Positions 1-4,506 are shown, counted from the first letter of the stretch. The stretch: 9,813 nt of DNA from Nanobdellota archaeon (GCA_013335235.1 JAAXVZ010000029.1:1-9813); one strand, 5' to 3'. Notes: generated by a model not told the origin, from the sequence alone. A program made the numbers and translations.

Positions 1-208
1 TAAGCCTGCCTTTCTTGTCAAAATTCACCATGCCAGCCTTTTCCATCTGCTGGAGGATCTTGACGACGTGGGAATAGGTACAGTCAACCGCCTTTGCAAG
101 ATTAGAGGCATATATAGCATTCTTTGGGCTTCGCCTCATCTCTATCAGCATGAAAGCTGGCTTTTCCCTGAAGAAAACATTGAGCATGTCTGTCTTTCCC
201 ATCATCAT
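1..208 (-). CDS. Winged-helix transcriptional regulator, 5' part only (cut by window edge)
   Basis: About 69 codons of a minus-strand gene run off the left edge. The peptide has a helix-turn-helix pattern: a helix FMLIEMRRSP, then AIYASNLAKAVDCTYSHVVK, then ILQQMEKAGMVNFDKKGRL, which looks like the recognition helix leading into the wing. This is typical of small archaeal MarR/winged-helix DNA-binding proteins of about 90-110 residues. Three ATG codons stand in tandem (206-208, 203-205, 200-202). The first is used here and any could serve. A TATA-like box at 224-233 puts transcription start near the ATG, so the message is probably leaderless. The gene is divergent from the membrane protein at 364, and two inverted repeats lie between them, so autoregulation and control of that neighbour are plausible. 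The ligand and targets cannot be told from the sequence. Confidence 0.75.
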   Translation of the reverse strand, partial: MMMGKTDMLNVFFREKPAFMLIEMRRSPKNAIYASNLAKAVDCTYSHVVKILQQMEKAGMVNFDKKGRL

Positions 209-223
209 TCTAAAAAATTTAGT

Positions 224-240
224 ATTTTAAAAAGGTTTCT
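224..240 (-). promoter_or_regulatory. Putative TATA/BRE promoter of the winged-helix regulator
   Basis: On the minus strand the stretch reads GAAACC followed by TTTTTAAAATA. This is a purine/A-rich BRE-like element and a TATA-like box, about 22-25 bases upstream of the tandem ATGs at 208. It predicts a leaderless or nearly leaderless transcript. The call rests on position and AT pattern only. Confidence 0.45.
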
Positions 241-251
241 AATCTATATGC

Positions 252-269
252 TATAAACTATAGTTTATA
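252..269. promoter_or_regulatory. Perfect 18-bp palindrome, candidate operator
   Basis: TATAAACTATAGTTTATA equals its own reverse complement over 18 bases. It lies just upstream of the BRE/TATA of the minus-strand regulator, in the divergent gap. A related site with the same ACTATAGTTTAT core occurs at 307-318, with its centre exactly 50 bp away. Binding of the neighbouring winged-helix protein is an inference from location and symmetry. Confidence 0.5.
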
Positions 270-303
270 AAAATAGTCTTTAATACCTCTGGATTGGTTT
301 CCC

Positions 304-318
304 TATACTATAGTTTAT
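304..318. promoter_or_regulatory. Second, imperfect copy of the palindromic operator
   Basis: This stretch reads TATACTATAGTTTAT, sharing the ACTATAGTTTAT core with the perfect palindrome at 252-269 but with a mismatch in the left arm. It stands directly upstream of the promoter of the plus-strand gene at 364. A further half-site, AAACTAT, occurs at 328-334 and overlaps that promoter's BRE. Confidence 0.45.
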
Positions 319-325
319 CCGGCAT

Positions 326-340
326 AGAAACTATTAAATA
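326..340 (+). promoter_or_regulatory. Putative BRE/TATA promoter of the membrane protein
   Basis: AGAAACTATTAAATA is a BRE-like A-rich element followed by a TATA-like box. Its centre is about 26-28 bases upstream of the ATG at 364. That spacing predicts a leaderless transcript, which fits the lack of a Shine-Dalgarno site before the gene. Confidence 0.5.
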
Positions 341-363
341 ATCTTAGCGCAAGCCTATAATCC

Positions 364-1041
364 ATGGAAAAAGAAGAAAAAAAACAAGAGAAAAAATCCA
401 CACATGTTGAGAAAGTCCAAGAACATCTGAACACCAAGCTGGCTATCCCTGTATTTGTGATAATACTTGTAATAGCGCTTATACTCTTTATCTCTCCAAT
501 ATTTCCTTATGAGAATGTCCAGATTGTGACAGAAAAGGAGCTCTATGAGGAAATGACCACTGTCACTGAACCAGATATGGAAAACCCCATTCAGACAAGG
601 GTATGTGAGGATGTGCCTGCAAGAGTCACCATAACAGACTTCAAGGTTATAGGCAAACCTTATGGTTTGTCCGGCTACAAATGTTATGCAGAATTCAAGG
701 TGACAAACCAGGAGAAGACCGAGGGTGAATGGGAATATATGGTCGAATTCAATGTGAGCGGAAAGAAAGTTGTGACAGGTTCCATTATGCAGACAATACC
801 GCCTATTGCGCCTGTCAAATACTACTTTGAATCCAAGGAAGGTGAATGCACCGCTGTCGATAAGATCAGCGCAAGCTATATCCTTGTGTCAAGCCCTACA
901 ACCCAGGAATGCAAGTTTGAGACAACATACCCGGACAAGACAGTGAACAGACCAGTCCAGAAAGAAAGGGATGTCAAGAAAGAAGTGACATTAAAAGGGA
1001 CTGAGTCGCTTCTCCAGAAGATCATGGGCGTAAATAAGTAA
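364..1041 (+). CDS. Single-pass membrane-anchored protein with external beta-rich, four-cysteine domain (unknown function)
   Basis: This 225-residue protein is not recognised as a named family. Residues 1-25 are highly charged (K/E rich) and likely cytoplasmic. Residues about 26-46 (AIPVFVIILVIALILFISPI) are one strongly hydrophobic transmembrane segment with no cleavage motif. The remaining 180 residues would lie outside the cell. They contain alternating beta-strand patterns (ARVTITDFKVIG, KCYAEFKVTN, WEYMVEFNVSG) resembling an Ig/CARDB/FxLYD-like sandwich, and four cysteines (C81, C107, C162, C183) that could form two disulfides. The C-terminus is lysine/glutamate rich. The start is supported by a TATA box at leaderless spacing. 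Divergence from the winged-helix gene and the shared operators suggest it is that regulator's target, perhaps an envelope sensor or stress protein. This role is inference. Confidence 0.8.
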   Translation: MEKEEKKQEKKSTHVEKVQEHLNTKLAIPVFVIILVIALILFISPIFPYENVQIVTEKELYEEMTTVTEPDMENPIQTRVCEDVPARVTITDFKVIGKPYGLSGYKCYAEFKVTNQEKTEGEWEYMVEFNVSGKKVVTGSIMQTIPPIAPVKYYFESKEGECTAVDKISASYILVSSPTTQECKFETTYPDKTVNRPVQKERDVKKEVTLKGTESLLQKIMGVNK

Positions 1042-1042
1042 A

Positions 1043-1055
1043 GGTTTTTATATAG
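1043..1055 (+). promoter_or_regulatory. Putative TATA box for the 23-codon ORF
   Basis: GGTTTTTATATAG directly follows the stop codon of the membrane protein. Its centre is about 27 bases upstream of the ATG at 1077, the expected distance for a leaderless archaeal gene. It overlaps the terminator-like hairpin at 1054-1076. Confidence 0.4.
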
Positions 1056-1076
1056 CGTTTTTCCGCTTTCTTTTTT
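1054..1076 (+). terminator. Short hairpin plus T-run after the membrane protein gene
   Basis: AGCG (1054-1057) pairs with CGCT (1064-1067) across a T-rich loop and is followed by TTCTTTTTT. Archaeal termination relies mainly on the T-run, so this could end the 364-1041 transcript. The stem is only 4 bp. Confidence 0.4.
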
Positions 1077-1148
1077 ATGTTTGATATAGAGGATTGGTAC
1101 TATAACCCGTGGATCCATGAGGAAGAGGAAAGGGAAGGCTGCGTATAG
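1077..1148 (+). CDS. Possible 23-aa leaderless micro-protein, aromatic and acidic
   Basis: The ORF from ATG to TAG encodes MFDIEDWYYNPWIHEEEERE plus GCV. I do not recognise it. It has a strikingly aromatic core (DWYYNPW) followed by an acidic tail and a near-terminal cysteine, which is not what random AT-rich intergenic DNA usually encodes. A TATA-like box sits about 27 bases upstream of the ATG, matching the leaderless genes elsewhere in the window. There is no Shine-Dalgarno site. At this length an ORF can arise by chance, so the call is tentative. Conservation in related genomes would decide it. Confidence 0.35.
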   Translation: MFDIEDWYYNPWIHEEEEREGCV

Positions 1149-1170
1149 TCTCCTATCCAATTAAAGTATA

Positions 1171-1180
1171 GATTTATATT
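1171..1180 (+). promoter_or_regulatory. Putative TATA box of the Cys-rich mini-protein
   Basis: GATTTATATT is TATA-like and would place transcription start near 1202. That leaves a leader of about 35 bases containing the Shine-Dalgarno site before the ATG at 1238. Confidence 0.35.
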
Positions 1181-1225
1181 CGTATTCTGATGAAAGGTAT
1201 TGTAGCTAGATAGATGAAAATAGAC

Positions 1226-1233
1226 AAGGTGAT
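1226..1233 (+). promoter_or_regulatory. Ribosome binding site deciding the start of the Cys-rich protein
   Basis: AAGGTGAT matches the archaeal anti-Shine-Dalgarno complement and sits four bases before the ATG at 1238. The same octamer precedes the RidA gene at 2257. It favours 1238 over the in-frame ATG at 1214, which has no such site. Confidence 0.6.
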
Positions 1234-1237
1234 TGAG

Positions 1238-1381
1238 ATGGGATGCTGTAGAGATAACGGACAAAAAGACACTTGCTGTAAAGACGAGACTGAGGAAGAG
1301 CACCATTGCGGCTGCAAAGAGAAGAAAAGCGAAAAGGCAAATATGCCAGGCAGGACAGTCACACGCAGGGTTTTCAAATAG
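1238..1381 (+). CDS. Cysteine-rich mini-protein, probable metal binder (47 aa)
   Basis: This 47-residue protein begins MGCCRDNGQKDTCCKD, followed by an acidic stretch, then HHCGCKEKK and a basic tail ending TRRVFK. It has six cysteines (C3, C4, C13, C14, C24, C26) and two adjacent histidines (H22, H23), arranged CC-x8-CC-x7-HHCxC. Such spacing suggests coordination of zinc, copper or iron, in the manner of small metallothionein-like or zinc-ribbon-like proteins, but I cannot assign a family. A textbook Shine-Dalgarno (AAGGTGAT) places the start at 1238. An in-frame upstream ATG at 1214 would add MKIDKVIE. Its own TATA-like box lies at 1171-1180, and T-rich sequence after the stop (1383-1402) could terminate it. 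Metal storage, metal delivery or redox buffering are inferences. Confidence 0.7.
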   Translation: MGCCRDNGQKDTCCKDETEEEHHCGCKEKKSEKANMPGRTVTRRVFK

Positions 1382-1382
1382 G

Positions 1383-1402
1383 TTATTTTATTTTAGTCTT
1401 TT
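1383..1402 (+). terminator. T-rich terminator after the Cys-rich gene
   Basis: Immediately after the stop codon the plus strand reads TTATTTTATTTTAGTCTTTT. Oligo-T tracts of this kind are sufficient for archaeal RNA polymerase termination. No stable hairpin precedes it. Confidence 0.4.
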
Positions 1403-1419
1403 ATAGAATATGCCTACTT

Positions 1420-1437
1420 TTATAAAAAGAGTAAAAA
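1420..1437 (-). terminator. T-rich terminator of the tRNA-Arg gene
   Basis: Read on the minus strand, directly after the tRNA 3' end, the sequence is CTTTTTACTCTTTTTATA. These two T5 tracts fit archaeal tRNA termination. Confidence 0.45.
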
Positions 1438-1438
1438 G

Positions 1439-1512
1439 CGCCCCTGCGAGGATTTGAACCCCGGTTCCAAGATCCGCAATCTCGTGTGCTATCCAAGCTA
1501 CACCACGGGGGC
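1439..1512 (-). tRNA. tRNA-Arg, anticodon GCG
   Basis: The minus strand folds into a complete 74-base cloverleaf. It comprises acceptor GCCCCCG/CAGGGGC; D stem GTGT/GCAC with loop AGCTTGGATA; anticodon stem CGAGA/TCTTG with loop TTGCGGA; a four-base variable loop GAAC; T stem CGGGG/CCTCG with loop TTCAAAT; and discriminator G. Anticodon GCG reads CGC and CGU, so the identity is arginine, supported by C35 and by the A after GG in the D loop (the A20 position). No CCA is encoded and no intron is present. The acceptor stem contains one C6-A67 mismatch; wobble pairs occur at 13-22, 28-42 and 51-63. A TATA-like box lies about 30 bases upstream. Confidence 0.95.
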
Positions 1513-1537
1513 ATATGATATTGATTTTTCTCCTAAG

Positions 1538-1547
1538 ATTTAAAGGT
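1538..1547 (-). promoter_or_regulatory. Putative TATA box of the tRNA-Arg gene
   Basis: On the minus strand this reads CCTTTAAATC, centred about 30 bases before the tRNA 5' end at 1512. It lies in the 50-base gap after the stop codon of the 207-aa protein gene, so the tRNA need not depend on read-through. Confidence 0.4.
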
Positions 1548-1562
1548 TAGGTATTATAGAGA

Positions 1563-2186
1563 CTAGTCAAGCTGATTTAGAGGTGGAATATATCCGAATG
1601 CCTGACGAAGAAAGATAAGTGACTGCTCAACCTGAAAAGCGTTCATATCTGTAAGCCAGAGCCTAGGTGGCGTTACCTCTTCATGATATTTCTCTTTGAA
1701 CCTTAATTTTTTGGCCATAAGGTCTGTTTTTTCTGCTAAATCAAGAAAATCTGCCTCAGGAGGAATATATCTTGTACTAAGAGGGAATATATGAATATAA
1801 GATTCATGCTCCTCTGGAACAATTGAAGTGCCTAATGGCATAGGATAGGGCAACTCTAATCCATTTAAACCTGGGTTCTCCGAGTAAGGGCAGTAAAGAC
1901 CCTCATCGCTCTTGTAAAGCATCAGTGTGCCAGGCATCAGCTTTTCCTGCTTTTGGAGTTCCCAGACATGCTGCATTACCTTCCTGACACTATATTGATC
2001 TTCAATTGCCTGATCCCATATTGTCTTCAGCATACCATAGTTTTGGATTTCAGGTAGAGTGCCTATTGGGTGCTCAGGACCAAATGCTAGGTTAATGAAG
2101 GGTTTTGCATCAGGATCTTTTACGTCAAGTGGTGATAAATCTACCAAATACGCTGCAAATAATTTTGGCTCATACAGGTCCATCAT
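1563..2186 (-). CDS. Uncharacterised soluble protein, 207 aa
   Basis: I do not recognise a family. The protein MMDLYEPKLFAAYLVDLSPL... has no signal peptide or transmembrane segment. It is rich in Pro, Leu and aromatic residues, with motifs such as FGPEHPIGTLPE (about residues 35-46), LYCPYSENPG (97-106), ELPYPMPLGT (111-120) and PRLWLTDMNAF (174-184). It has only one cysteine. The open frame continues upstream to 2495, but that part is antisense to the RidA gene and is rejected. The ATG at 2186 is chosen because a TATA-like box at 2204-2213 on the minus strand stands at leaderless distance. ATGs at 2222 and 2231 are alternatives that would fit the other box near 2238-2247 poorly. It is divergent from ridA. 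The function is unknown. Confidence 0.7.
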   Translation of the reverse strand: MMDLYEPKLFAAYLVDLSPLDVKDPDAKPFINLAFGPEHPIGTLPEIQNYGMLKTIWDQAIEDQYSVRKVMQHVWELQKQEKLMPGTLMLYKSDEGLYCPYSENPGLNGLELPYPMPLGTSIVPEEHESYIHIFPLSTRYIPPEADFLDLAEKTDLMAKKLRFKEKYHEEVTPPRLWLTDMNAFQVEQSLIFLRQAFGYIPPLNQLD

Positions 2187-2202
2187 CCGTTTCACAAACA
2201 AC

Positions 2203-2214
2203 TTAATTATAAAT
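2203..2214. promoter_or_regulatory. TATA-like box shared by two divergent genes
   Basis: TTAATTATAAAT is nearly symmetric and reads as a TATA element on both strands. On the minus strand it is about 22-25 bases before the ATG at 2186 (leaderless). On the plus strand it would start the ridA transcript near 2235, leaving a short leader with the Shine-Dalgarno site. Confidence 0.4.
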
Positions 2215-2245
2215 CTAACCATTTTACTCATTCTACAGTTATAAA

Positions 2246-2253
2246 AAGGTGAT
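2246..2253 (+). promoter_or_regulatory. Shine-Dalgarno site of ridA
   Basis: AAGGTGAT ends three bases before the ATG at 2257, the same octamer as before the Cys-rich mini-protein. It fixes the ridA start. Confidence 0.65.
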
Positions 2254-2256
2254 AAA

Positions 2257-2646
2257 ATGACAACCAGATTCATCCTGCCTAATAAGCAGCCACCATACTC
2301 CAAGGGAGTTCTCCACGACAACAAATACACATTAGAAGTATCAGGCCATGTGGGTTTTGACCCTGCGACAGGAAAACTGGCACAGGGGATCGAGCAGCAG
2401 ACAGAGAAGACACTAGACGCAATAAAAAAAGTGCTGGCTGAGGTCGGCTGGGGCTTTGAGAATATCACAAAAGTGAGGATATACCTTCTCGACATGAAAG
2501 ATTACTCAGTTGTGAACCAGATCTATGCAAGATATTTCAATGGCGAGTTCCCGTCAAGGGTCGCGGTTGCGGTAAAACAGCTGCCAATGGATGCGTTGAT
2601 AGAGATAGAATGCACTGCAACAGGCTCAAGTGTCAAGCAAAGTTAA
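2257..2646 (+). CDS. ridA: RidA/YjgF-family enamine/imine deaminase
   Basis: RidA-family proteins are small trimeric cytosolic enzymes that hydrolyse reactive 2-aminoacrylate and related enamines released by PLP enzymes, protecting PLP-dependent proteins. This 129-residue protein matches the usual length. It begins with the family-like PPYSKGV (Tyr14) and has LEVSGHVGFDP (Gly30), VNQIYARYF (Asn87), and the core signature PSRVAVAVKQLPMDALIEIE. In that signature Arg101 and Glu116 correspond to the substrate-binding Arg and catalytic Glu of E. coli RidA (R105, E120 by recall). The position of E. coli Cys107 is Ala103 here, as in many homologues. It has its own Shine-Dalgarno site, and a SHOCT-like small gene follows at about 80 bases. 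The link to the PLP enzyme LysJ in this window is only circumstantial. Confidence 0.92.
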   Translation: MTTRFILPNKQPPYSKGVLHDNKYTLEVSGHVGFDPATGKLAQGIEQQTEKTLDAIKKVLAEVGWGFENITKVRIYLLDMKDYSVVNQIYARYFNGEFPSRVAVAVKQLPMDALIEIECTATGSSVKQS

Positions 2647-2682
2647 TCATTTTGCTGCATCTTTCTGCAGAGCTTTCATAAA

Positions 2683-2692
2683 TTTTATAAAG
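2683..2692 (+). promoter_or_regulatory. Putative TATA box of the SHOCT-like gene
   Basis: TTTTATAAAG predicts a transcription start near 2713, just before a Shine-Dalgarno-like GGGGGTG (2716-2722). Confidence 0.4.
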
Positions 2693-2728
2693 TCCAGATG
2701 CGTAGCATATCACTTGGGGGTGTTAGCG

Positions 2729-2884
2729 TTGGTACTTAAGCAAGGCCTATCGCTAGACCAGCTTACAAGGAAGAAGGCAGAGGAGATGCTCATTTTAAAG
2801 CGCCTCTACCGGATGGAGCTAGTGGACAAGAGAGAATATTCTTTTGCCCGCGAGGTCCTCGAGAGCAAAGCAGGTATAGTATAG
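2729..2884 (+). CDS. Small SHOCT-like protein, about 51 aa
   Basis: The peptide ends LILKRLYRMELVDKREYSFA followed by REVLESKAGIV. This follows the SHOCT pattern (helix LxxLxxL, turn with a hydrophobic-T/D pair, then E-F/Y and a second helix ending in LL-like residues). That motif is a short helical hairpin usually found at the C-termini of bacterial and archaeal proteins and thought to aid oligomerisation. The open frame extends back to 2630 inside ridA, but a TATA box at 2683-2692 and a Shine-Dalgarno-like GGGGGTG ending six bases before TTG 2729 point to TTG as the start. GTG at 2720 is the alternative, and an in-frame ATG occurs at 2786. Residues 1-20 (VLKQGLSLDQLTRKKAEEM) are amphipathic. 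No other domain fits, so the protein appears to be a free-standing SHOCT module. The function is unknown. Confidence 0.55.
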   Translation: MVLKQGLSLDQLTRKKAEEMLILKRLYRMELVDKREYSFAREVLESKAGIV

Positions 2885-2891
2885 GCGACAT

Positions 2892-2901
2892 CAATATAAA
2901 T
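2892..2901 (+). promoter_or_regulatory. Putative TATA box of the MBL-fold hydrolase gene
   Basis: CAATATAAAT is centred about 27 bases upstream of the ATG at 2924, implying a leaderless transcript. No Shine-Dalgarno site is seen before the gene. Confidence 0.5.
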
Positions 2902-2923
2902 CAGTGTTGATTTAGCGTAAGCT

Positions 2924-3790
2924 ATGCTAAAGCAGATCTCAGGCCAGTCTTATTTCTATAATGACAAGATATGCACAGGCGTGTTCATCCTTCATGAAGG
3001 CGCAGTCATAGTCGACGCGGGGATCGATGAAGACTACTCAAGGAAGCTAATCAATGCCATCAATTCTAAAGTCTCAAAACTAATCCTGACACACTCGCAC
3101 GGAGATCATTATGGCGGCGCAGGGCTAATCCAGAAGCGGACAGGCTGCAGGATATTTGCTCCAAGGATAGAAGCGACAATAATCGAGCACCCGGAGATCG
3201 AACCCATGTATCTTTATGGTGCGTCTCCAATTGACGAGCTGAAGAACAAATTTTTTATGGGAAAGAGCGTGAAGGTAGACAGCATCCTCGAAGAAGGGAA
3301 GCATGATGGCTTTGAAGTGATGCTGCTTCCAGGCCACAGCCCAAATATGGCTGCTGTCCTCTCACAAGAAGGGGTATTGTATGCCAGCGATGCATTCTTC
3401 ACGCATGAGGTAATGGAGAAATACAAGATACCCTATCTCTTTGATGTCGAGCAGATGCTAATCTCATTAGAGAGGATAAAAAGAGCAAAGTTCAACCATG
3501 CTGTCCTGGCTCATGGCGGCCTCCTGACTTATCGTGATGCTATAACTGCAATAGATGAAAACATCGCAAGACTGGAACAAGTTGGGGAGAAGATACACAG
3601 CTTCCTGAGACATCCAAACACAATAGAAGGCGTCATGGACCATCTATCTGCCGAGTACGATTTGTATGTCGCAGTCGGACAATACTTCCTGAACCTGTCA
3701 ATTGTGAAAGCATACCTAACATACCTCAGGAAAAAAGGAAGAATGAACTGCCAGATAGAAGGAAAAAGACTATTATGGAAATCCCTCTAA
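2924..3790 (+). CDS. Metallo-beta-lactamase-fold hydrolase with C-terminal helical/winged domain
   Basis: This is a 288-residue cytosolic MBL-fold enzyme with a complete dinuclear metal site. The signature THSHGDHYGG gives H57, H59, D61 and H62; PGHSP gives H138; ASDAFF gives D156; and AHGG gives H197. Residues 1-200 form the alpha-beta/beta-alpha core. Residues about 225-288 (PNTIEGVMDHL ... LSIVKAYLTYLRKKGRM ... GKRLLW) look like the winged-helix-like tail of LACTB2/glyoxalase-II-type relatives. The substrate cannot be read from the sequence: glyoxalase II-like thioesterase, LACTB2-like nuclease or general hydrolase are the options. No flavodoxin or rhodanese fusion is present. The TATA box spacing indicates a leaderless message. 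The stop codon overlaps that of the convergent nitroreductase. Confidence 0.9.
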   Translation: MLKQISGQSYFYNDKICTGVFILHEGAVIVDAGIDEDYSRKLINAINSKVSKLILTHSHGDHYGGAGLIQKRTGCRIFAPRIEATIIEHPEIEPMYLYGASPIDELKNKFFMGKSVKVDSILEEGKHDGFEVMLLPGHSPNMAAVLSQEGVLYASDAFFTHEVMEKYKIPYLFDVEQMLISLERIKRAKFNHAVLAHGGLLTYRDAITAIDENIARLEQVGEKIHSFLRHPNTIEGVMDHLSAEYDLYVAVGQYFLNLSIVKAYLTYLRKKGRMNCQIEGKRLLWKSL

Positions 3791-4371
3791 AGGTATCTGA
3801 ATACATATTCTTTCTCGAACCTGAGCTTTGGCCTTGGCTTGTCCGCAGGATAGCCGACTGGACATATGACTGTGGGCACAAGGTTATTTGGAAGTTTCAT
3901 CAGCTTAGCGTAATCTTCTGATGAAAATCCTTCCATCGGGCAGGAATCAAGACCAAGTGATTTGGCTCCATTTATCGCATTCCCAAGTGCAATATATATC
4001 TGTTTCTGTGCCCAGATCAGTTTCTGTTCTTCATCCATCCTAGAGGCAACCCCGTTCATCATATCGACATATGCCTTTGAATCAGGGATCATCTTCGCGA
4101 GCTTGTCAATCCTTGGCTGGATGTCCTTATCTGCGCAGAATACAAGCAGATGGCTGCATGTGGTTATCTGCTCCTGGTTCCAAGAGGAAGCCTTCATGCT
4201 TTCTCTAAGTGCTTTGTCAGTCACCACATATATAACCCAGGGCTGCAGATTCAAAGAAGAGGCTGAGAACCTGATCATCTCAAGAAGCTCGTTTATCTTC
4301 GCGTCTGGAATTTTTTTTCCATCGAACTTCTTTGTTGCGTATCTTAACATCACTATATCTTTGAATTCCAT
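3787..4371 (-). CDS. Nitroreductase-family flavoprotein (NAD(P)H-dependent)
   Basis: This is a 194-residue member of the FMN-dependent nitroreductase superfamily, usual length about 180-220. Visible hallmarks are the N-terminal RYATKKFD (FMN phosphate-binding Arg10 region), SSLNLQPW at 38-45 (the conserved S-x-N-x-Q-PW substrate/FMN loop), and SCPMEGF at 143-149 followed by VPTVICPVGYPADKPRPK, the NfsB-like C-terminal pattern. Family members reduce nitro compounds, quinones or flavins in the cytosol as homodimers; the physiological substrate is unknown. The start MEFKDIVMLRYATKKF matches the family's usual N-terminus, and a GAGG at 4378-4381 gives a weak ribosome site. A TATA-like box at 4385-4392 is somewhat close to the ATG for a leaderless model. 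The gene converges on the MBL hydrolase with a 4-base overlap at their stops. Confidence 0.9.
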   Translation of the reverse strand: MEFKDIVMLRYATKKFDGKKIPDAKINELLEMIRFSASSLNLQPWVIYVVTDKALRESMKASSWNQEQITTCSHLLVFCADKDIQPRIDKLAKMIPDSKAYVDMMNGVASRMDEEQKLIWAQKQIYIALGNAINGAKSLGLDSCPMEGFSSEDYAKLMKLPNNLVPTVICPVGYPADKPRPKLRFEKEYVFRYL

Positions 4372-4383
4372 TTTTTGCCTCGT

Positions 4384-4393
4384 CTATATAAAG
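4384..4393. promoter_or_regulatory. TATA-like box between nitroreductase and the cytochrome b5 region
   Basis: CTATATAAAG is TATA-like on both strands. On the minus strand it lies about 18 bases before the nitroreductase ATG, a little short. On the plus strand it would start a transcript near 4415, where a GGAG and a GTG-initiated 27-codon frame follow (4435-4518). The direction is uncertain. Confidence 0.3.
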
Positions 4394-4464
4394 AAAATCT
4401 CACTAACCCCAAATCTAACGTAGGAGTATTCATCGTGCGATTTTCAAATTTAAAATTTCGCTCT

Positions 4465-4486
4465 AAAAAGCGGGGTATTGAACCCC
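4465..4486 (-). terminator. Hairpin and T5 terminator after the cytochrome b5-like gene
   Basis: Read on the minus strand, GGGGT-TCAAT-ACCCC (5-bp stem, 4472-4486) is followed by GC and TTTTT (4465-4469), about 20 bases after the stop codon at 4507. This looks like an intrinsic terminator. A competing stem, GGTATT with AATACC (4491-4496 with 4474-4479), overlaps it. Confidence 0.5.
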
Positions 4487-4506
4487 TCAAAATACCTGGC
4501 GAAAGT

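Noticed and set aside
68..256. 62-codon plus-strand frame at the left edge
   Set aside because: Antisense to the winged-helix regulator, whose helix-turn-helix pattern is the convincing reading.
1181..1240. TCTGATGA and TGATTGA resembling C/D box sRNA elements
   Set aside because: A full C, D', C', D set with proper spacing is missing, and the stretch is better explained as the leader of the Cys-rich gene.
876..1377. Three overlapping minus-strand frames of 67-94 codons
   Set aside because: They overlap the membrane protein end, the micro-ORF and the Cys-rich gene in antisense, with no ribosome site or recognisable motif.
2187..2495. N-terminal extension of the 207-aa minus-strand protein
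   Set aside because: The extension lies opposite ridA and its promoter, has shadow-like composition, and a leaderless promoter supports the ATG at 2186.
3962..4423. 153-codon plus-strand frame opposite the nitroreductase
   Set aside because: Antisense shadow of a well-supported gene; the hydrophobic Ser/Phe/Cys-rich translation shows no family features.
4464..4487. GGGGTTCAATACCCC resembling a tRNA T-arm (possible tRNA remnant or att site)
   Set aside because: No acceptor, D or anticodon arms can be built around it and no integrase is nearby; a terminator hairpin is the simpler reading.
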